Positions 25,592-37,734 of a DNA stretch of 64,000 nucleotides are shown here, piece after piece. Source of the stretch: Roseivirga sp. GTDB taxonomy: Bacteria; Bacteroidota; Bacteroidia; Cytophagales; Cyclobacteriaceae. Numbering within the stretch: the first letter of the stretch is position 1; the number at the start of each line of letters is the position of its first letter. The position numbers and the translations under genes were made by a program. The notes below the pieces were generated by a model. The model ran no database searches. It had not been told where the DNA came from and worked only from the letters and a program-made list of their open reading frames with translations. The stretch lies in NCBI GenBank assembly GCA_029262895.1, contig JAJCYM010000086.1, forward strand, positions 62,001 through 126,000. Reading direction: 5' to 3'.

Positions 25592-26029
25592 ATGGCTAAG
25601 GAAATATCTGGTTATCTGAAGTTACAAGTCAGGGGAGGCTCAGCCAATCCATCTCCACCTGTTGGTCCGGCACTTGGTGCAAAAGGACTCAACATTATGG
25701 AGTTTTGTAAACAATTCAATGGACGGACTCAAGATAAAATGGGACAAGTACTTCCAGTACTCATTACCATTTTTGCTGACAAGTCTTTTGAGTTTGTAAT
25801 CAAAACACCGCCTGCTCCGGTATTGTTATTGGAAGCAGCGAAGTCCAAAAAAGGATCCGCAGAACCTAACCGAATTAAGGTTGGTAGTGTATCCTGGGAT
25901 CAGGTGAAGGTGATTGCCGAGACTAAAATGACCGATTTGAATGCGTTTACTGTAGAGTCTGCCATGAAAATGGTTGCAGGTACAGCGAGAAGCATGGGAT
26001 TGAGAGTTACAGGAAAGGCTCCTTGGTAA
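25592..26029 (+). CDS. rplK: 50S ribosomal protein L11
   Basis: A 145-residue protein of the GTPase-associated centre. The N-terminal domain has the proline-rich [20 protein letters not shown], and the C-terminal rRNA-binding domain ends with [13 protein letters not shown]. Length is normal. It lies in the conserved nusG-rplK-rplA-rplJ-rplL order. Confidence 0.99.
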   Translation: MAKEISGYLKLQVRGGSANPSPPVGPALGAKGLNIMEFCKQFNGRTQDKMGQVLPVLITIFADKSFEFVIKTPPAPVLLLEAAKSKKGSAEPNRIKVGSVSWDQVKVIAETKMTDLNAFTVESAMKMVAGTARSMGLRVTGKAPW

Positions 26030-26045
26030 AAAAAGATTTGTACAG

Positions 26046-26744
26046 ATGGCAAAGTTGACAAAAAAGCAAAAACAAGCTTTAAGTAAATACGATCCAACTC
26101 AACAGTACTCACTGTCAGAGGCATCAAATATTTTGAAAGAGATTCACTCTGCAAATTATGATGCTTCAGTTGACCTTGATATTCGTTTGGGAGTGGATCC
26201 TAGAAAGGCAGACCAGATGGTGAGGGGTGTTGTTGCATTACCTCACGGTACGGGTAAAAACGTAAAGGTACTAGTGCTTTGTACTCCTGATAAGGAAGAA
26301 GAAGCAAAAGAGGCCGGAGCGGATTATGTTGGTTTGGATGAATTTATCACAAAAATCGAAGGCGGTTGGACCGACATCGATGTGATTATCACCATGCCTA
26401 CAGTAATGGCAAAAGTTGGCCGTTTGGGACGAGTACTCGGACCAAGAGGCCTGATGCCAAACCCAAAGTCTGGTACGGTTACTCTGGAAGTAGGAAAAGC
26501 AGTAAAGGATGTTAAAGGCGGAAAAATCGACTTTAAAGTTGATAAGTTCGGAATTATCCACGCAAGTATTGGCAAAGCAAGCTTCTCAGCTGAGAAGATT
26601 GCAGACAATGCAGACGAGGTAATCCAAATGATTTCCAAATTGAAGCCCTCCTCTGCAAAAGGTACTTATTTTAAAAGTATCAGTATGTCTACTACACAGA
26701 GTTTAGGTGTAAAAGTTGATAAAAGCACAATTTCCGGTTTATAG
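26046..26744 (+). CDS. rplA: 50S ribosomal protein L1
   Basis: A 232-residue protein of the L1 stalk. Diagnostic segments are [19 protein letters not shown], the hinge [21 protein letters not shown], and the C-terminal [15 protein letters not shown]. In other bacteria L1 represses the rplK-rplA mRNA; no clear L1-like leader site was identified here. It starts 16 bp after rplK and ends 2 bp before rplJ. Confidence 0.99.
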   Translation: MAKLTKKQKQALSKYDPTQQYSLSEASNILKEIHSANYDASVDLDIRLGVDPRKADQMVRGVVALPHGTGKNVKVLVLCTPDKEEEAKEAGADYVGLDEFITKIEGGWTDIDVIITMPTVMAKVGRLGRVLGPRGLMPNPKSGTVTLEVGKAVKDVKGGKIDFKVDKFGIIHASIGKASFSAEKIADNADEVIQMISKLKPSSAKGTYFKSISMSTTQSLGVKVDKSTISGL

Positions 26745-26746
26745 TT

Positions 26747-27280
26747 ATGAACAGAGAAGAGAAAGCAATTGTAATTGATGAGTTGGCTCAGAAGTTTTCT
26801 GAGAATACCAACTTCTATGTCACTGATGCTTCCGGAATGACGGTTGCAAAAACGAACGCATTAAGACGACTTTGTTTCGAGAAAGGAATCGAATACAAGG
26901 TATTTAAGAATACGCTTATTCAAAAAGCATTGGAACGTATGGATACGGACTATGCTCCATTTGATGATGCAGTGTTGAGAGGTTTTTCTGGAATTATGTT
27001 CTCAGGTGAGAACGCTAACATTCCAGCTCAACTGATCAAAGAATTCAGAAAAAAATCAGGCGGTGAGTCGCCAATGTTGAAAGGTGCTTCCATCGATACC
27101 GATCTTTTCATTGGCGAAGAGAATCTAGATGCGCTGGCTAAGTTGAAGTCTAAGGCTGAACTTATTGGCGAAGTGATCACCCTATTGCAGTCTCCTGCTA
27201 AAAATGTTATCTCTGGTCTCCAGGGTGCAGGCGGCAAGCTTTCGGGTATTCTCAAGACCTTGTCTGAACGTGAAAATTAA
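26747..27280 (+). CDS. rplJ: 50S ribosomal protein L10
   Basis: A 177-residue base protein of the L7/L12 stalk. The N-terminal domain has NFYVTDASGMTVAKTNALRR and the GIEYKVFKNTLI segment, and the C-terminal helix that binds L12 dimers is VISGLQGAGGKLSGILKTLS. It starts 2 bp after rplA. In other bacteria L10-L12 autoregulates through its leader, but no separate leader exists here. Confidence 0.99.
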   Translation: MNREEKAIVIDELAQKFSENTNFYVTDASGMTVAKTNALRRLCFEKGIEYKVFKNTLIQKALERMDTDYAPFDDAVLRGFSGIMFSGENANIPAQLIKEFRKKSGGESPMLKGASIDTDLFIGEENLDALAKLKSKAELIGEVITLLQSPAKNVISGLQGAGGKLSGILKTLSEREN

Positions 27281-27314
27281 TTATTAATCAAGAATCTAAT
27301 AAACAAAAACTAAA

Positions 27315-27695
27315 ATGGCAGATTTGAAAGATTTCGCAGAGCAGTTGGTAAACTTGACTGTGAAGGAAGTAAACGAATTAGCTGATATCCTTAAAGAAGA
27401 GTACGGTATCGAACCTGCAGCTGCTGCTGTAGCTGTTGCTGGACCTGCTGCCGGTGGCGGTGACGAAGGTGGAGCTGAAGAGAAAAGTGAGTTTGATGTT
27501 GTCTTGACTGCAGCTGGTGCTTCTAAACTAGCGGTTGTTAAGCTGGTAAAAGACTTGACTGGTCTTGGATTGAAAGATGCTAAGGAAATCGTAGACAGCG
27601 CTCCTAAAGCGATTAAGGAAGGAGTTGCTAAAGACGAAGCGGAAGCGCTTAAGAAGCAACTTGAAGAAGCTGGAGCTGAAGTAGAGCTTAAGTAA
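27315..27695 (+). CDS. rplL: 50S ribosomal protein L7/L12
   Basis: A 126-residue stalk protein that recruits translation GTPases. It has the N-terminal dimerisation domain ([16 protein letters not shown]), an Ala/Gly-rich hinge ([19 protein letters not shown]), and the C-terminal domain [20 protein letters not shown] with [16 protein letters not shown]. Length and composition are typical. A 173-bp gap with strong hairpins separates it from rpoB. Confidence 0.99.
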   Translation: MADLKDFAEQLVNLTVKEVNELADILKEEYGIEPAAAAVAVAGPAAGGGDEGGAEEKSEFDVVLTAAGASKLAVVKLVKDLTGLGLKDAKEIVDSAPKAIKEGVAKDEAEALKKQLEEAGAEVELK

Positions 27696-27721
27696 TTTGA
27701 CTAGCCATAGTATTATGGCAA

Positions 27722-27810
27722 AGGAACAGGCCCTGGTCCCAGTCCCGATGAATATCGGGGTCGGAATCACGGGTCTTTTCCTGTTTGTATACATTTTTAG
27801 GCAAATGTAT
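27722..27810 (+). other. Hairpin region between rplL and rpoB (possible attenuator or processing site)
   Basis: AGGAACAGGCCC (27722-27733) can pair with GGGTCTTTTCCT (27771-27782) with one mismatch and one G-U pair, enclosing CCCGAT/ATCGGG (27744-27759, GAAT loop). A second repeat, ATACATTT/AAATGTAT, follows at 27789-27810. No promoter consensus is seen before rpoB. An attenuator or RNase site between L12 and rpoB would fit the need for less polymerase than ribosomal protein, as known in E. coli. Confidence 0.5.
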
Positions 27811-27868
27811 CAATAAGCAGTGTACGCTTTAAGTGCACAAAACTGGATTTAGTTACAACTAAAAATTT

Positions 27869-30800
27869 ATGGCCTTGGCTATTACAGCGAATAAAACCGG
27901 AAGAAAAAATTTCTCCTCAATTAAGTCTGTACTTGACTATCCTGATTTTCTGGATGTTCAAGTGACCTCTTTTGAAGACTTTTTCCAATTGGAAACCCCA
28001 GCAGAAAAAAGAACGCAAGACGGACTGTTCAAAGTTTTTTCTGAAAACTTCCCAATTTCAGATTCCAGAGAAAATTTTGTTCTCGAATTTGTCGACTATA
28101 TGGTTGACCCTCCAAAATATGACGTGGCGGAGTGTATCGATAGAGGACTTACCTACTCAGTTCCTCTAAAAGCAAAATTGAGATTGTCTTGTAATGATGA
28201 AGACAATGAAGATTTTGAGACCATGGAACAGGAAGTGTTCTTGGGAAATATCCCATACATGACCATCAAGGGATCTTTTGTTGTTAATGGAGCAGAACGT
28301 GTAATTGTTTCTCAGTTGCACAGATCTCCAGGTGTGTTCTTTGCACAAAGCAAGCACACCAACGGTACTGCACTGTATTCAGCAAGGATTATTCCTTTTA
28401 AAGGATCTTGGATTGAATTCGCTACAGATGTCAACTCTGTGATGTATGCCTACATCGACAGAAAAAAGAAATTCCCTGTAACGACATTATTGAGAGCTAT
28501 TGGTTTTGGTACAGACAAGGATATTTTAGATTTGTTTGGACTGTCTGAAGAAGTTACAGCAACCAAAGCTCTGCTTAAAAAGGCCAGTGGAAGAAAACTA
28601 GCAGCCAGGGTGCTTAAAACCTGGACGGAAGATTTTGTTGATGAAGATACTGGAGAAGTAGTTTCTATTGATAGAAACGAAGTGCTGTTGGAAAGAGATT
28701 CTGTACTGGCTGAAGAAGATATTGAGCTGATTATGGACTCTAATGTTGAATCAATTATCCTTCACAGAGAAGATATCAACATTGCAGATTACACCATTAT
28801 ATATAACACGCTTTCTAAGGATAACTCAAACTCAGAGAAAGAAGCAGTAGAACAAATCTATCGTCAGTTAAGAAATACTGAAGCGCCTGATGAACAAACA
28901 GCACGTGATATTATCACCAGCCTGTTCTTTTCGGACAAGAGATATGATTTAGGAGAAGTTGGTAGGTATAGAATCAACAGAAAGTTAGGCCTCGAAATTG
29001 ATTTTGACAAGAGAGTGTTGACCACTGAGGACATCATCTCTATTGTGAAATACCTAATTGGTCTGATCAATTCAAAAGCTGTGGTCGATGATATTGATCA
29101 CCTTTCAAACAGAAGGGTAAGAACAGTAGGTGAGCAACTCTATGCTCAGTTCGGTGTTGGTTTGGCCAGAATGGCCAGAACAATTAAGGAACGAATGAAC
29201 GTTCGTGACAACGAGGATTTCAAACCCGTTGACTTGATTAACGCCAGAACCTTGTCTTCTGTGATTAACTCGTTCTTCGGAACCAACCAGTTATCTCAGT
29301 TTATGGATCAAACCAATCCACTGGCCGAGATTACTCACAAAAGAAGAATGTCTGCATTAGGACCAGGTGGTCTTTCAAGAGAAAGAGCTGGTTTTGAGGT
29401 GCGTGATGTTCATTATACACACTATGGTCGCCTTTGTACTATTGAAACACCTGAAGGTCCAAACATTGGTTTGATTTCTTCACTGTGTGTTCACGCCAAA
29501 GTGAATTCAATGGGTTTCATTGAAACACCATATAGAAAGGTACATAGCGGAAAAGTAAACATGTCTGATGACGTGGTTTATTTAACTGCTGAAGAAGAAG
29601 ATACCCACAACATTGCACAGGCCAATGCACCTATTAAGGACAGTGGTAACTTTATTAATGATAAAGTTAAAGCCAGGTTTGAAGGTGACTTTCCCGTAGT
29701 AGAGCCAAAAGAGCTTACCTACATGGATGTAGCTCCTAACCAGATTGTTTCTGTCGCGGCTTCATTGATTCCTTTCCTTGAGCATGACGATGCAAACCGT
29801 GCCCTTATGGGATCGAACATGCAGCGTCAGGCCGTTCCATTGATGACTCCTGAAGCACCTATTGTTGGTACTGGCCTTGAGGCACGTGCGGCTATGGACT
29901 CCAGGATGTTGATTATTGCTGAAGGAAACGGAGTGATAGATTATGTGGATGCCAATAAAATTGTGGTTAAATATAACGAGGATGATGATGATCGACTGAT
30001 CAACTTTGACACCGAATATAAGACCTACAACCTGATCAAATTCAGAAGAACTAATCAGGATACTTCAGTCACTTTGAAACCAATTGTTCTTAATGGTGAA
30101 AAGGTGGTCAAAGGACAAGTGCTTTGCGAAGGATACTCTACGAAAGGTGGAGAGCTTGCTTTGGGAAGAAACCTAAGAGTGGCTTACATGCCATGGCAGG
30201 GTTATAACTTTGAAGATGCAATTGTTATCTCTGAGAAGGTAGTGAGAAATGACGTGTTCACATCAATTCACATTGATGAGTACGAACTTGAAGTAAGAGA
30301 TACTAAGCGAGGAGAGGAAGAATTAACCTCTGAAATTCCAAACGTAAGTGAAGAGGCGGTTAAGAACCTTGATGAGAATGGAGTTATCAGAATCGGAGCG
30401 GAGATTAAGGAAGGTGACATTCTAATTGGAAAGATCACTCCAAAAGGAGAAACTGATCCTACTCCGGAAGAGAAACTTTTGAGAGCCATATTCGGAGATA
30501 AAGCCGGAGATGTAAAAGATGCTTCTTTGAAAGCCTCTCCATCCTTGAATGGTGTTGTAATTGATACCAAGCTATTCTCTCGACCTAAAAAGGACAAAGA
30601 CCTTAGGGCTAAGTCTAAGAAGGAAGTTGAAGCACTCAAAGCCCAGTATGGTAAAGACCTCACAGTTGTGAGAAACCAAGTGGTAGACAAGTTTACAACT
30701 TTGTTGCAGGGAAGAACTTCTCAAGGCGTTAAGCATAAGTTTGGTGATGAGATCATTTCCAAAGGAGTGAAATTCAACAAGACGAATATCAGTGAGAGTA

Positions 30801-31750
30801 TTTTCCCGGATAAGAACATCTACAGAGATGAGTCTAACTATAACGTACAGGAAGAAGTTAACCTTATTTCTGACTTGAACCTTGATAACTGGACTACTGA
30901 TGATCACATCAATAGTGTGATTGTAAAGTTGGTTAAGAATTATAACCTCAAGCGAAATGAAATTTCGGGCGAATTCAAACGCAAGAGATTTACCATTGAA
31001 GTTGGAGATGAATTGCCTACTGGTATTGTAAAACTTGCAAAGGTTTATATAGCCAAGAAGCGTAAGCTTAAGGTGGGTGATAAAATGGCTGGACGTCACG
31101 GAAACAAAGGTGTTGTTGCGAGAATAGTGAGAGAAGAGGATATGCCATTCCTTGATGACGGAACCGCCATGGATATTGTATTGAATCCATTGGGTGTACC
31201 TTCCAGGATGAATATCGGTCAGATTTATGAAACCGTATTAGCATGGGCAGGCCTTGAATTGGGCAAAACATATGCTACTCCGATTTTTGATGGGGCTACC
31301 ATGGAAGAGGTACAGCACGAACTGTCAGAGGCAGGATTGCCAGATGCAGGTAGAGCTTATTTGAACGATGGTCTTTCGGGCAAACGCTTTGATCAGCCGG
31401 TTACAGTAGGTATTGCATATATGCTGAAATTAGGTCATCTGGTTGATGATAAAATGCACGCAAGGTCTATCGGACCATACTCATTGATTACGCAGCAACC
31501 ATTAGGCGGTAAAGCTCAATTTGGTGGTCAGCGTTTTGGTGAGATGGAAGTGTGGGCATTGGAGGCATTTGGTGCTTCTCATGTATTGCAGGAGATTTTG
31601 ACTATTAAATCTGATGATGTAGTAGGAAGGGCTAAGGCATACGAGGCCATTGTGAAGGGTGAAACCATTCCAAAACCAAACATTCCTGAATCATTCAATG
31701 TATTGGTTCATGAACTGAGAGGATTGGCATTGGAAATCACTTTAGATTAA
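27869..31750 (+). CDS. rpoB: DNA-directed RNA polymerase subunit beta
   Basis: A 1293-residue beta subunit, full length for Bacteroidota. Landmarks include the N-terminal protrusion and lobe, the rifampicin-region segment with [20 protein letters not shown] and [20 protein letters not shown], the [14 protein letters not shown] segment, the active-site-facing [19 protein letters not shown], and the C-terminal clamp region [20 protein letters not shown]. It is followed 49 bp later by rpoC in the usual order. Confidence 0.99.
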   Translation: MALAITANKTGRKNFSSIKSVLDYPDFLDVQVTSFEDFFQLETPAEKRTQDGLFKVFSENFPISDSRENFVLEFVDYMVDPPKYDVAECIDRGLTYSVPLKAKLRLSCNDEDNEDFETMEQEVFLGNIPYMTIKGSFVVNGAERVIVSQLHRSPGVFFAQSKHTNGTALYSARIIPFKGSWIEFATDVNSVMYAYIDRKKKFPVTTLLRAIGFGTDKDILDLFGLSEEVTATKALLKKASGRKLAARVLKTWTEDFVDEDTGEVVSIDRNEVLLERDSVLAEEDIELIMDSNVESIILHREDINIADYTIIYNTLSKDNSNSEKEAVEQIYRQLRNTEAPDEQTARDIITSLFFSDKRYDLGEVGRYRINRKLGLEIDFDKRVLTTEDIISIVKYLIGLINSKAVVDDIDHLSNRRVRTVGEQLYAQFGVGLARMARTIKERMNVRDNEDFKPVDLINARTLSSVINSFFGTNQLSQFMDQTNPLAEITHKRRMSALGPGGLSRERAGFEVRDVHYTHYGRLCTIETPEGPNIGLISSLCVHAKVNSMGFIETPYRKVHSGKVNMSDDVVYLTAEEEDTHNIAQANAPIKDSGNFINDKVKARFEGDFPVVEPKELTYMDVAPNQIVSVAASLIPFLEHDDANRALMGSNMQRQAVPLMTPEAPIVGTGLEARAAMDSRMLIIAEGNGVIDYVDANKIVVKYNEDDDDRLINFDTEYKTYNLIKFRRTNQDTSVTLKPIVLNGEKVVKGQVLCEGYSTKGGELALGRNLRVAYMPWQGYNFEDAIVISEKVVRNDVFTSIHIDEYELEVRDTKRGEEELTSEIPNVSEEAVKNLDENGVIRIGAEIKEGDILIGKITPKGETDPTPEEKLLRAIFGDKAGDVKDASLKASPSLNGVVIDTKLFSRPKKDKDLRAKSKKEVEALKAQYGKDLTVVRNQVVDKFTTLLQGRTSQGVKHKFGDEIISKGVKFNKTNISESIFPDKNIYRDESNYNVQEEVNLISDLNLDNWTTDDHINSVIVKLVKNYNLKRNEISGEFKRKRFTIEVGDELPTGIVKLAKVYIAKKRKLKVGDKMAGRHGNKGVVARIVREEDMPFLDDGTAMDIVLNPLGVPSRMNIGQIYETVLAWAGLELGKTYATPIFDGATMEEVQHELSEAGLPDAGRAYLNDGLSGKRFDQPVTVGIAYMLKLGHLVDDKMHARSIGPYSLITQQPLGGKAQFGGQRFGEMEVWALEAFGASHVLQEILTIKSDDVVGRAKAYEAIVKGETIPKPNIPESFNVLVHELRGLALEITLD

Positions 31751-31799
31751 TACCTGAAAATTTTTGGCTTAGGCCTGAAAACAAGAACACAAAAAAGCT

Positions 31800-34700
31800 A
31801 TGGCATTTAAAAAGAATAGAAAACTTGTTAGCGACTTCGAAAAAGTTACTATCAGCTTGGCGTCACCGGAATCTATCCTTGAGAGCTCACATGGAGAAGT
31901 TACTCAGCCGGAAACGATCAACTATAGAACTTACAAACCTGAAATGGGAGGATTGTTCTGTGAAAGAATCTTCGGCCCGGTAAAGGATTGGGAATGTCAC
32001 TGTGGCAAGTACAAAAGGATTCGATATAAAGGGATTATTTGCGACAGATGTGGGGTTGAGGTTACCGAGAAGAAGGTAAGGAGAGAGAGAATGGGCCACA
32101 TTGAATTGGTGGTTCCTGTAGCGCATATCTGGTATTTCAAATCATTACCAAATAAGATCGGTTATCTTCTTGGATTGCCAACCAAGAAGCTAGATCAAAT
32201 CATTTACTACGAGCGATATGTAGTAATTCAAGCAGGTATTAAGGAAGAAGAAGGCATAGTCCACATGGATTTCCTTACTGAGGATGAATACCTGGACATT
32301 CTGGATAAACTTCCTCGCGAAAATCAAATGTTGGACAACGATGATCCACAGAAATTTATCGCGAAGATGGGAGCAGAAGCTTTGGAGATGTTATTGGCCA
32401 GAACGCAACTGGACGAGCTTTCCTATGCCTTGAGACATCAGGCAGCTACTGATACATCTCAGCAGCGAAAAGCTGAAGCCTTGAAGAGACTTAAGGTAGT
32501 TGAGGCATTTCGTGATGCGAGAACCAGAATTGAAAACCGTCCTGAGTGGATGATTATCAAAATGGTACCAGTTATCCCACCGGAATTGAGACCGTTGGTG
32601 CCGTTGGATGGTGGTAGATTTGCAACCTCCGATTTGAATGACCTTTACAGACGTGTGATCATTAGAAACAACCGTCTTAAAAGACTAATAGACATTAAGG
32701 CTCCGGAAGTAATTCTTCGAAATGAGAAGAGGATGCTTCAGGAAGCTGTAGACTCATTGTTTGACAATAGTAGAAAAGTCAATGCAGTAAGATCAGATGG
32801 TAACCGTGCTTTGAAATCTTTGAGTGATATGCTTAAAGGAAAGCAAGGGCGATTCCGTCAGAACCTTTTAGGTAAAAGGGTAGATTACTCCGGTCGTTCG
32901 GTGATCGTGGTAGGCCCTGAGCTAAAACTGCATGAATGTGGATTGCCTAAAAACATGGCAGCCGAGCTTTTCAAACCTTTTGTAATCAGAAAACTGATTG
33001 AAAGAGGAATTGTGAAAACTGTGAAGTCTGCAAAGAAAATTGTAGATAGAAAAGATCCTGTGGTTTGGGATATCCTGGAGAATGTGTTGAAGGGCCATCC
33101 TGTACTATTGAACAGGGCTCCTACATTGCACAGGTTAGGTATACAGGCATTCCAGCCAAAGCTGATTGAAGGAAAAGCGATTCAGTTGCACCCATTGGTA
33201 TGTACAGCATTTAATGCTGACTTTGATGGTGACCAAATGGCTGTTCACGTGCCGTTAGGGCATGAGGCCGTGATGGAAGCTTCCATGTTGATGCTTTCTT
33301 CTCACAACATCCTTAACCCTGCTAATGGAGCACCGATTACTGTACCTTCTCAGGATATGGTATTGGGGCTTTACTACGTAACCAAGGGTAGAAGATCTAG
33401 TGAGGGAACTAAGGTGCTTGGTGAGGGCATGAGATTCTACAGTGCTGAGGAAGTGATCATCGCCATGAACGAAGGCAAACTTTCTAAGCACGCCTATATT
33501 CATGTAAGAACTAAGGTTCGTGAAAATGAGGAACTTGTAGAAAAAGTAATTGAAACCGTTGCAGGTAGAGTGCTTTTCAATGAATCAGTTCCTGAAGAAG
33601 TAGGCTTTGTTGATGAATTATTGACCAAGAAGAAACTTCAGCAGATCATTTCAGGGATCTTTGCTATTACCGGAATGGCCAGAACAGCACAATTCCTTGA
33701 TGATATCAAAGACCTAGGTTTCCAAAGTGCATATAAAGGAGGTCTATCCATGGGATTGAATGATATTCATATTCCTGATCATAAAGAAGAATTGGTAGAG
33801 GGCGCCAAAGTGGAAGTTGAAGCTGTATGGCAAAACTACCTTATGGGTCTGATTACAGATAACGAAAGATACAATCAGGTAATTGACATTTGGACTCGTG
33901 TTAACACGCGTTTGACCAATGATCTGATGAATCAGATGGAGCAAGATCAGGAAGGATTTAACTCTATCTACATGATGATGCACTCAGGAGCAAGGGGTTC
34001 CAGAGAGCAGATTCGTCAGTTGGGCGGAATGAGAGGTTTGATGGCTAAGCCACAAAAGAACCTTGCCGGATCAGTAGGTGCTATTATCGAAAATCCGATT
34101 CTTTCAAACTTTAAAGAAGGGCTGGATGTTCTTGAGTATTTTATCTCTACTCATGGTGCACGTAAGGGTCTTGCCGATACCGCACTGAAAACAGCTGATG
34201 CAGGTTATCTCACCAGAAGATTGGTAGATGTTGCGCAGGATGCTGTGGTGAATGAATCTGATTGTGGAACACTTAGAGGACTGACTGTATCTGCATTGAA
34301 AGATAATGAAGATATCGTTGAGCCACTTTCTGAGAGAATTATAGGTAGAGTATCTGTACATGACATATATAATCCGCTTACAGATGAGTTGATTGTTGAA
34401 AGTGGTGAAGAGATCACTCAGGCAACAACTGAATTGATTGATGAGACTGCAATCGAAGAAGTTGAGATCAGGTCAGTACTGACCTGTGAGACTAAGCGAG
34501 GCGTTTGTGCCAAATGCTATGGTAGAAACTTATCTACAAGCAAAATGGTGCAAAAAGGCGAGGCAGTTGGTGTGATTGCAGCGCAGTCAATTGGTGAGCC
34601 GGGTACACAGCTGACATTGAGAACCTTCCACGTTGGGGGTACGGCTTCGAACATTGCAGTTGATGCAACAGTAAAAGCCAAGTTTGACGGGATTATTGCT

Positions 34701-36113
34701 TTTGAAGAAGTAAGAGCCCTGGAAACTGTTAATGACGATAAAGAGAAAATAGAGGTTATCATGGGTAGAACTGGTGAAATCCAGATTCTAGAGCCTAAGA
34801 CTAAGAAAGTCTTGATATCCAATCACGTACCTTATGGTGCTTTCCTTGAAGTGAAAGATGGTCAGAAGGTGACGAAAGGAGATCAGCTTTGTAGGTGGGA
34901 TCCATATAACGCTGTGATTCTTTCAGAATTTGCAGGTACGATTGAATTTGAGTCTATCGAAGAAGGAATTACCTACAAGGAGGAGTCAGATGAGCAGACG
35001 GGTCACAGAGAAAAAGTGATTACCGATACTAAGGATAAGACTAAGAACCCTGCAATCATTGTGAATGCCAAAGACAACGCTAAGTCTTATAACATTCCTG
35101 TAGGTGCTCACTTGGCGGTTGATGAAGGAGATAAAGTGAAGGTAGGTCAGCCAATGGCTAAGATTCCAAGAACCATGGGTAAATCTCGTGATATTACAGG
35201 GGGGCTTCCAAGGGTGACTGAGCTTTTTGAAGCAAGGAATCCTTCTAACCCAGCTGTTGTATCTGAGATAGATGGTGTTGTGACTTACGGAGGTATCAAG
35301 CGTGGTAACCGAGAGGTCTTCATCGAATCAAAAGATGGCGTTAAGAAGAAGTACATGGTGCCTCTCTCTAAACATATTCTGGTTCAGGATCAGGATTTTG
35401 TAAGAGCAGGATATTCGCTCTCTGATGGTGCAATTACTCCAAATGACATATTGAATATTCAAGGGCCAACTGCGGTACAAGAATACTTGGTGAATGAAAT
35501 TCAGGAAGTATATAGACTACAAGGTGTTAAGATTAATGATAAGCACATTGAAGTGATTGTGAAGCAGATGATGCAGAAAGTGGAGATCATAGATGCTGGT
35601 GACACTAACTTCTTGCCAGGTCAGGTTGTGGACAAATTCGTTTTCAGAGAAGAAAATGATGCCGTGCTCGACATGAAAGTGGTGATGGAATCTGGAGATT
35701 CAGAAGGATTGAAACCAGGTCAGATTGTTACGCCAAGAGAATTGCGTGATGAGAACTCTACGCTGAAAAGGAAAGATTTGAAAACCGTTGACATGAGAGA
35801 TGCTCAACCTGCCGTTTCGAAACCGAAACTACAAGGTATCACTCAGGCTTCATTGGGAACTGAAAGCTTTATTTCGGCAGCGTCATTCCAGGAAACCACT
35901 AAGGTATTGAGCGAAGCTTCAATTAGAGGTAAAGCTGATAAATTGATGGGCTTGAAGGAAAATGTGATCGTTGGTCACTTGATTCCTGCAGGAACTGGCT
36001 TGAGAGAGTACGAAGATCTGATTATCGGAAACAAAGAAGAATACGAAAGATTGATGGAAGCAAAGAGTGCTTACAGATCTGAGTCTTCTGAAGAGGAAGT
36101 AACATTTGGATAA
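31800..36113 (+). CDS. rpoC: DNA-directed RNA polymerase subunit beta'
   Basis: A 1437-residue catalytic subunit. The N-terminal zinc-ribbon cysteines are in [19 protein letters not shown]. The magnesium-binding NADFDGD is at 472-478. The bridge helix/trigger loop region has [19 protein letters not shown] and [10 protein letters not shown]. The second zinc site has [13 protein letters not shown]. The C-terminus carries [20 protein letters not shown]-like residues and an acidic tail. Its stop is one base before the ATG of the DUF3467 gene. Confidence 0.99.
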   Translation: MAFKKNRKLVSDFEKVTISLASPESILESSHGEVTQPETINYRTYKPEMGGLFCERIFGPVKDWECHCGKYKRIRYKGIICDRCGVEVTEKKVRRERMGHIELVVPVAHIWYFKSLPNKIGYLLGLPTKKLDQIIYYERYVVIQAGIKEEEGIVHMDFLTEDEYLDILDKLPRENQMLDNDDPQKFIAKMGAEALEMLLARTQLDELSYALRHQAATDTSQQRKAEALKRLKVVEAFRDARTRIENRPEWMIIKMVPVIPPELRPLVPLDGGRFATSDLNDLYRRVIIRNNRLKRLIDIKAPEVILRNEKRMLQEAVDSLFDNSRKVNAVRSDGNRALKSLSDMLKGKQGRFRQNLLGKRVDYSGRSVIVVGPELKLHECGLPKNMAAELFKPFVIRKLIERGIVKTVKSAKKIVDRKDPVVWDILENVLKGHPVLLNRAPTLHRLGIQAFQPKLIEGKAIQLHPLVCTAFNADFDGDQMAVHVPLGHEAVMEASMLMLSSHNILNPANGAPITVPSQDMVLGLYYVTKGRRSSEGTKVLGEGMRFYSAEEVIIAMNEGKLSKHAYIHVRTKVRENEELVEKVIETVAGRVLFNESVPEEVGFVDELLTKKKLQQIISGIFAITGMARTAQFLDDIKDLGFQSAYKGGLSMGLNDIHIPDHKEELVEGAKVEVEAVWQNYLMGLITDNERYNQVIDIWTRVNTRLTNDLMNQMEQDQEGFNSIYMMMHSGARGSREQIRQLGGMRGLMAKPQKNLAGSVGAIIENPILSNFKEGLDVLEYFISTHGARKGLADTALKTADAGYLTRRLVDVAQDAVVNESDCGTLRGLTVSALKDNEDIVEPLSERIIGRVSVHDIYNPLTDELIVESGEEITQATTELIDETAIEEVEIRSVLTCETKRGVCAKCYGRNLSTSKMVQKGEAVGVIAAQSIGEPGTQLTLRTFHVGGTASNIAVDATVKAKFDGIIAFEEVRALETVNDDKEKIEVIMGRTGEIQILEPKTKKVLISNHVPYGAFLEVKDGQKVTKGDQLCRWDPYNAVILSEFAGTIEFESIEEGITYKEESDEQTGHREKVITDTKDKTKNPAIIVNAKDNAKSYNIPVGAHLAVDEGDKVKVGQPMAKIPRTMGKSRDITGGLPRVTELFEARNPSNPAVVSEIDGVVTYGGIKRGNREVFIESKDGVKKKYMVPLSKHILVQDQDFVRAGYSLSDGAITPNDILNIQGPTAVQEYLVNEIQEVYRLQGVKINDKHIEVIVKQMMQKVEIIDAGDTNFLPGQVVDKFVFREENDAVLDMKVVMESGDSEGLKPGQIVTPRELRDENSTLKRKDLKTVDMRDAQPAVSKPKLQGITQASLGTESFISAASFQETTKVLSEASIRGKADKLMGLKENVIVGHLIPAGTGLREYEDLIIGNKEEYERLMEAKSAYRSESSEEEVTFG

Positions 36114-36114
36114 A

Positions 36115-36432
36115 ATGGCTGAGAAAGAACAAAACCAGGGACAACTGAATATTGAGCTTTCGGAAGAAGTTGCCGAAGGTCAATATGTGAATTTAGCGAT
36201 GATAGCCCACTCCAATAGTGAGTTTGTCATTGACTTTATCAAAATGATGCCTGGTGTTCCAAAAGCAAAGGTGAAGTCACGTATTGTGATTACCCCCGAG
36301 CATGCCAAACGATTGTTACACGCTTTGAAAGACAATATCGAGAAATATGAAGCGACATTTGGCCCTGTAAAGCAGAGCGAGGACCCACCAAAATTCCCAA
36401 TGAATTTCGGAGGTACCATTGGTGAAGCTTAA
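36115..36432 (+). CDS. DUF3467 domain-containing protein
   Basis: A small acidic protein of 105 residues recognised as DUF3467 (QYVNLAMIAHSNSEFVIDF, then VITPEHAKRLLHALKDNIEKYE). The frame also has a TTG at 36106 inside rpoC; I chose the ATG at 36115, one base past the rpoC stop. It follows rpoC in many Bacteroidota, so it may be expressed with polymerase. No biochemical role is known to me. A strong terminator follows and ends the rpoBC operon. Confidence 0.9.
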   Translation: MAEKEQNQGQLNIELSEEVAEGQYVNLAMIAHSNSEFVIDFIKMMPGVPKAKVKSRIVITPEHAKRLLHALKDNIEKYEATFGPVKQSEDPPKFPMNFGGTIGEA

Positions 36433-36450
36433 ATCTTGACGATTTTTAAA

Positions 36451-36490
36451 TATAAAAGAGGCTGTCCCAAAAGGGGCAGCCTCTTTTATA
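36451..36490 (+). terminator. Terminator of the rpoBC operon
   Basis: TATAAAAGAGGCTGTCCC (36451-36468) pairs with GGGGCAGCCTCTTTTATA (36473-36490) over a 4-nt A loop, with a T-rich 3' arm. It starts 18 bp past the DUF3467 stop. Confidence 0.93.
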
Positions 36491-36606
36491 TGATGTAGTT
36501 TTTCATAATAAAGATTCTGCACATGGGTAATAATGTCAGTATTTTCTGTGGTATAAAGCATTGAATTATCTGTCAAAAGAGGCTATAAGTTCTTAATTTA
36601 TAGGCA

Positions 36607-36897
36607 ATGAGATTGCTCAGCATCTATCATTTTTCAACAATTATCCCATTAGTGGCGATTTTGAGTTTATATACCTATGACTTAATCCGAATCCAATGGT
36701 TCGTTATATTTATTGGTCTCTATTCATTTGTGTTCAGGCCATGGTTGGACTACAAAAGGCTTCGGAGTTTGGGGTTAGTTGAGGCAAAAGACTGGAAGAA
36801 GTTTCTGGGTCTGGGGTTAATTCGATTCAAGTTCTACAATCAGTTAATGTTTGATAAGAAAGCGAAAGATCAATCTGGAATGAGCAATGGAGTTTGA
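36607..36897 (+). CDS. Small predicted membrane protein, unrecognised
   Basis: A 96-residue ORF with two hydrophobic stretches (about 10-26 and 30-45), followed by a basic region (PWLDYKRLRSLGLVEAKDW). I do not recognise the family. It lies between the rpoBC terminator and the str promoter on the same strand. No promoter matching the consensus was found. Coding status rests on the open frame, the ATG and the membrane pattern. Confidence 0.55.
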   Translation: MRLLSIYHFSTIIPLVAILSLYTYDLIRIQWFVIFIGLYSFVFRPWLDYKRLRSLGLVEAKDWKKFLGLGLIRFKFYNQLMFDKKAKDQSGMSNGV

Positions 36898-36968
36898 CTT
36901 CATCAAAATAATACACGGTGTTCTGCTAACATAATTTCAGTTTATCTTTAGGGAGTAAATCTTGAAAC

Positions 36969-37211
36969 ATGCAAAATCGAAAAGTACAGATCTTTTTTTC
37001 CACAATATGCGTGGCATTCTTTTTTTACACCTTCACAAACATGACATTTGAAAGTCTTATGACTGACCTGACGTCATTTGATTTTTATTTGGACGTCTTA
37101 CAAAGCTTATTTATGGGGATAATCCTCTCTTATATGGCGTTTAGAAAGCCCAAACCCAAATCAGAACAAGTAGCCAAGAATCAGAAGCCAGGTGATCCGG
37201 AGGGCACCTGA
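36969..37211 (+). CDS. Small predicted membrane protein, unrecognised
   Basis: An 80-residue ORF with two hydrophobic helices (about 7-25 and 42-58), an acidic loop between them and a basic, Lys/Pro-rich tail (FRKPKPKSEQVAKNQKPGD). A weak TATCTTTA at 36943-36950 could be its -7 box. The family is unknown. A 6-bp inverted repeat (CAGGTG/CACCTG, 37189-37210) spans the stop codon but lacks a T tract. Confidence 0.55.
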   Translation: MQNRKVQIFFSTICVAFFFYTFTNMTFESLMTDLTSFDFYLDVLQSLFMGIILSYMAFRKPKPKSEQVAKNQKPGDPEGT

Positions 37212-37261
37212 TTTATCGCCAATTTTGGTGAAAACAGTTAGGATAAATTTAGCCAGCCTCG

Positions 37262-37292
37262 TTTGTTTCATTTACTTCTTTTGCTACCTTTG
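37262..37292 (+). promoter_or_regulatory. Promoter of the str operon
   Basis: TTTG at 37262-37265, exactly 19 bp, then TACCTTTG at 37285-37292: a perfect Bacteroidota consensus. The RNA should start near 37297, giving a leader of about 43 nt before rpsL. Unlike the other strong promoters, no stable hairpin follows. Confidence 0.8.
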
Positions 37293-37338
37293 CAGTCCGA
37301 AATTTATACTGAGGAAAATAAAATCTAAAGAATAGTAA

Positions 37339-37719
37339 ATGCCTACTATACAACAACTAGTAAGAAAGGGTAGAAAGAAATTGACTTCAAAGTCGAAATC
37401 TCCTGCTTTGGACAGTTGTCCACAAAGAAGAGGGGTATGTACCAGAGTGTATACAACCACTCCAAAGAAACCTAACTCGGCAATGAGAAAAGTAGCCAGG
37501 GTAAGGTTGACCAATGGTAAAGAAGTAAATGCTTATATCCCAGGTGAAGGTCACAACCTTCAGGAGCACTCAATTGTATTGATCAGAGGAGGAAGGGTTA
37601 AAGACCTTCCGGGTGTGAGATATCACATCATCCGTGGTGCATTGGATACTGCTGGTGTAAGCGGCCGACTTCAGAGAAGATCTAAGTACGGTGCAAAAAG
37701 ACCTAAGGATAAAAAATAG
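37339..37719 (+). CDS. rpsL: 30S ribosomal protein S12
   Basis: A 126-residue decoding-centre protein, first gene of the str operon. It has [12 protein letters not shown], the [20 protein letters not shown] segment (Lys43 equivalent in TTTPKKPNS, the streptomycin-resistance site, here the wild-type Lys), [20 protein letters not shown] and the C-terminal [12 protein letters not shown]. Length is normal. Confidence 0.99.
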   Translation: MPTIQQLVRKGRKKLTSKSKSPALDSCPQRRGVCTRVYTTTPKKPNSAMRKVARVRLTNGKEVNAYIPGEGHNLQEHSIVLIRGGRVKDLPGVRYHIIRGALDTAGVSGRLQRRSKYGAKRPKDKK

Positions 37720-37734
37720 AACTATATATAACTA

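Noticed and set aside
30572-31099. Minus-strand frame of 175 codons within rpoB
   Set aside because: It is antisense to a conserved RNA polymerase segment; no promoter or family features.
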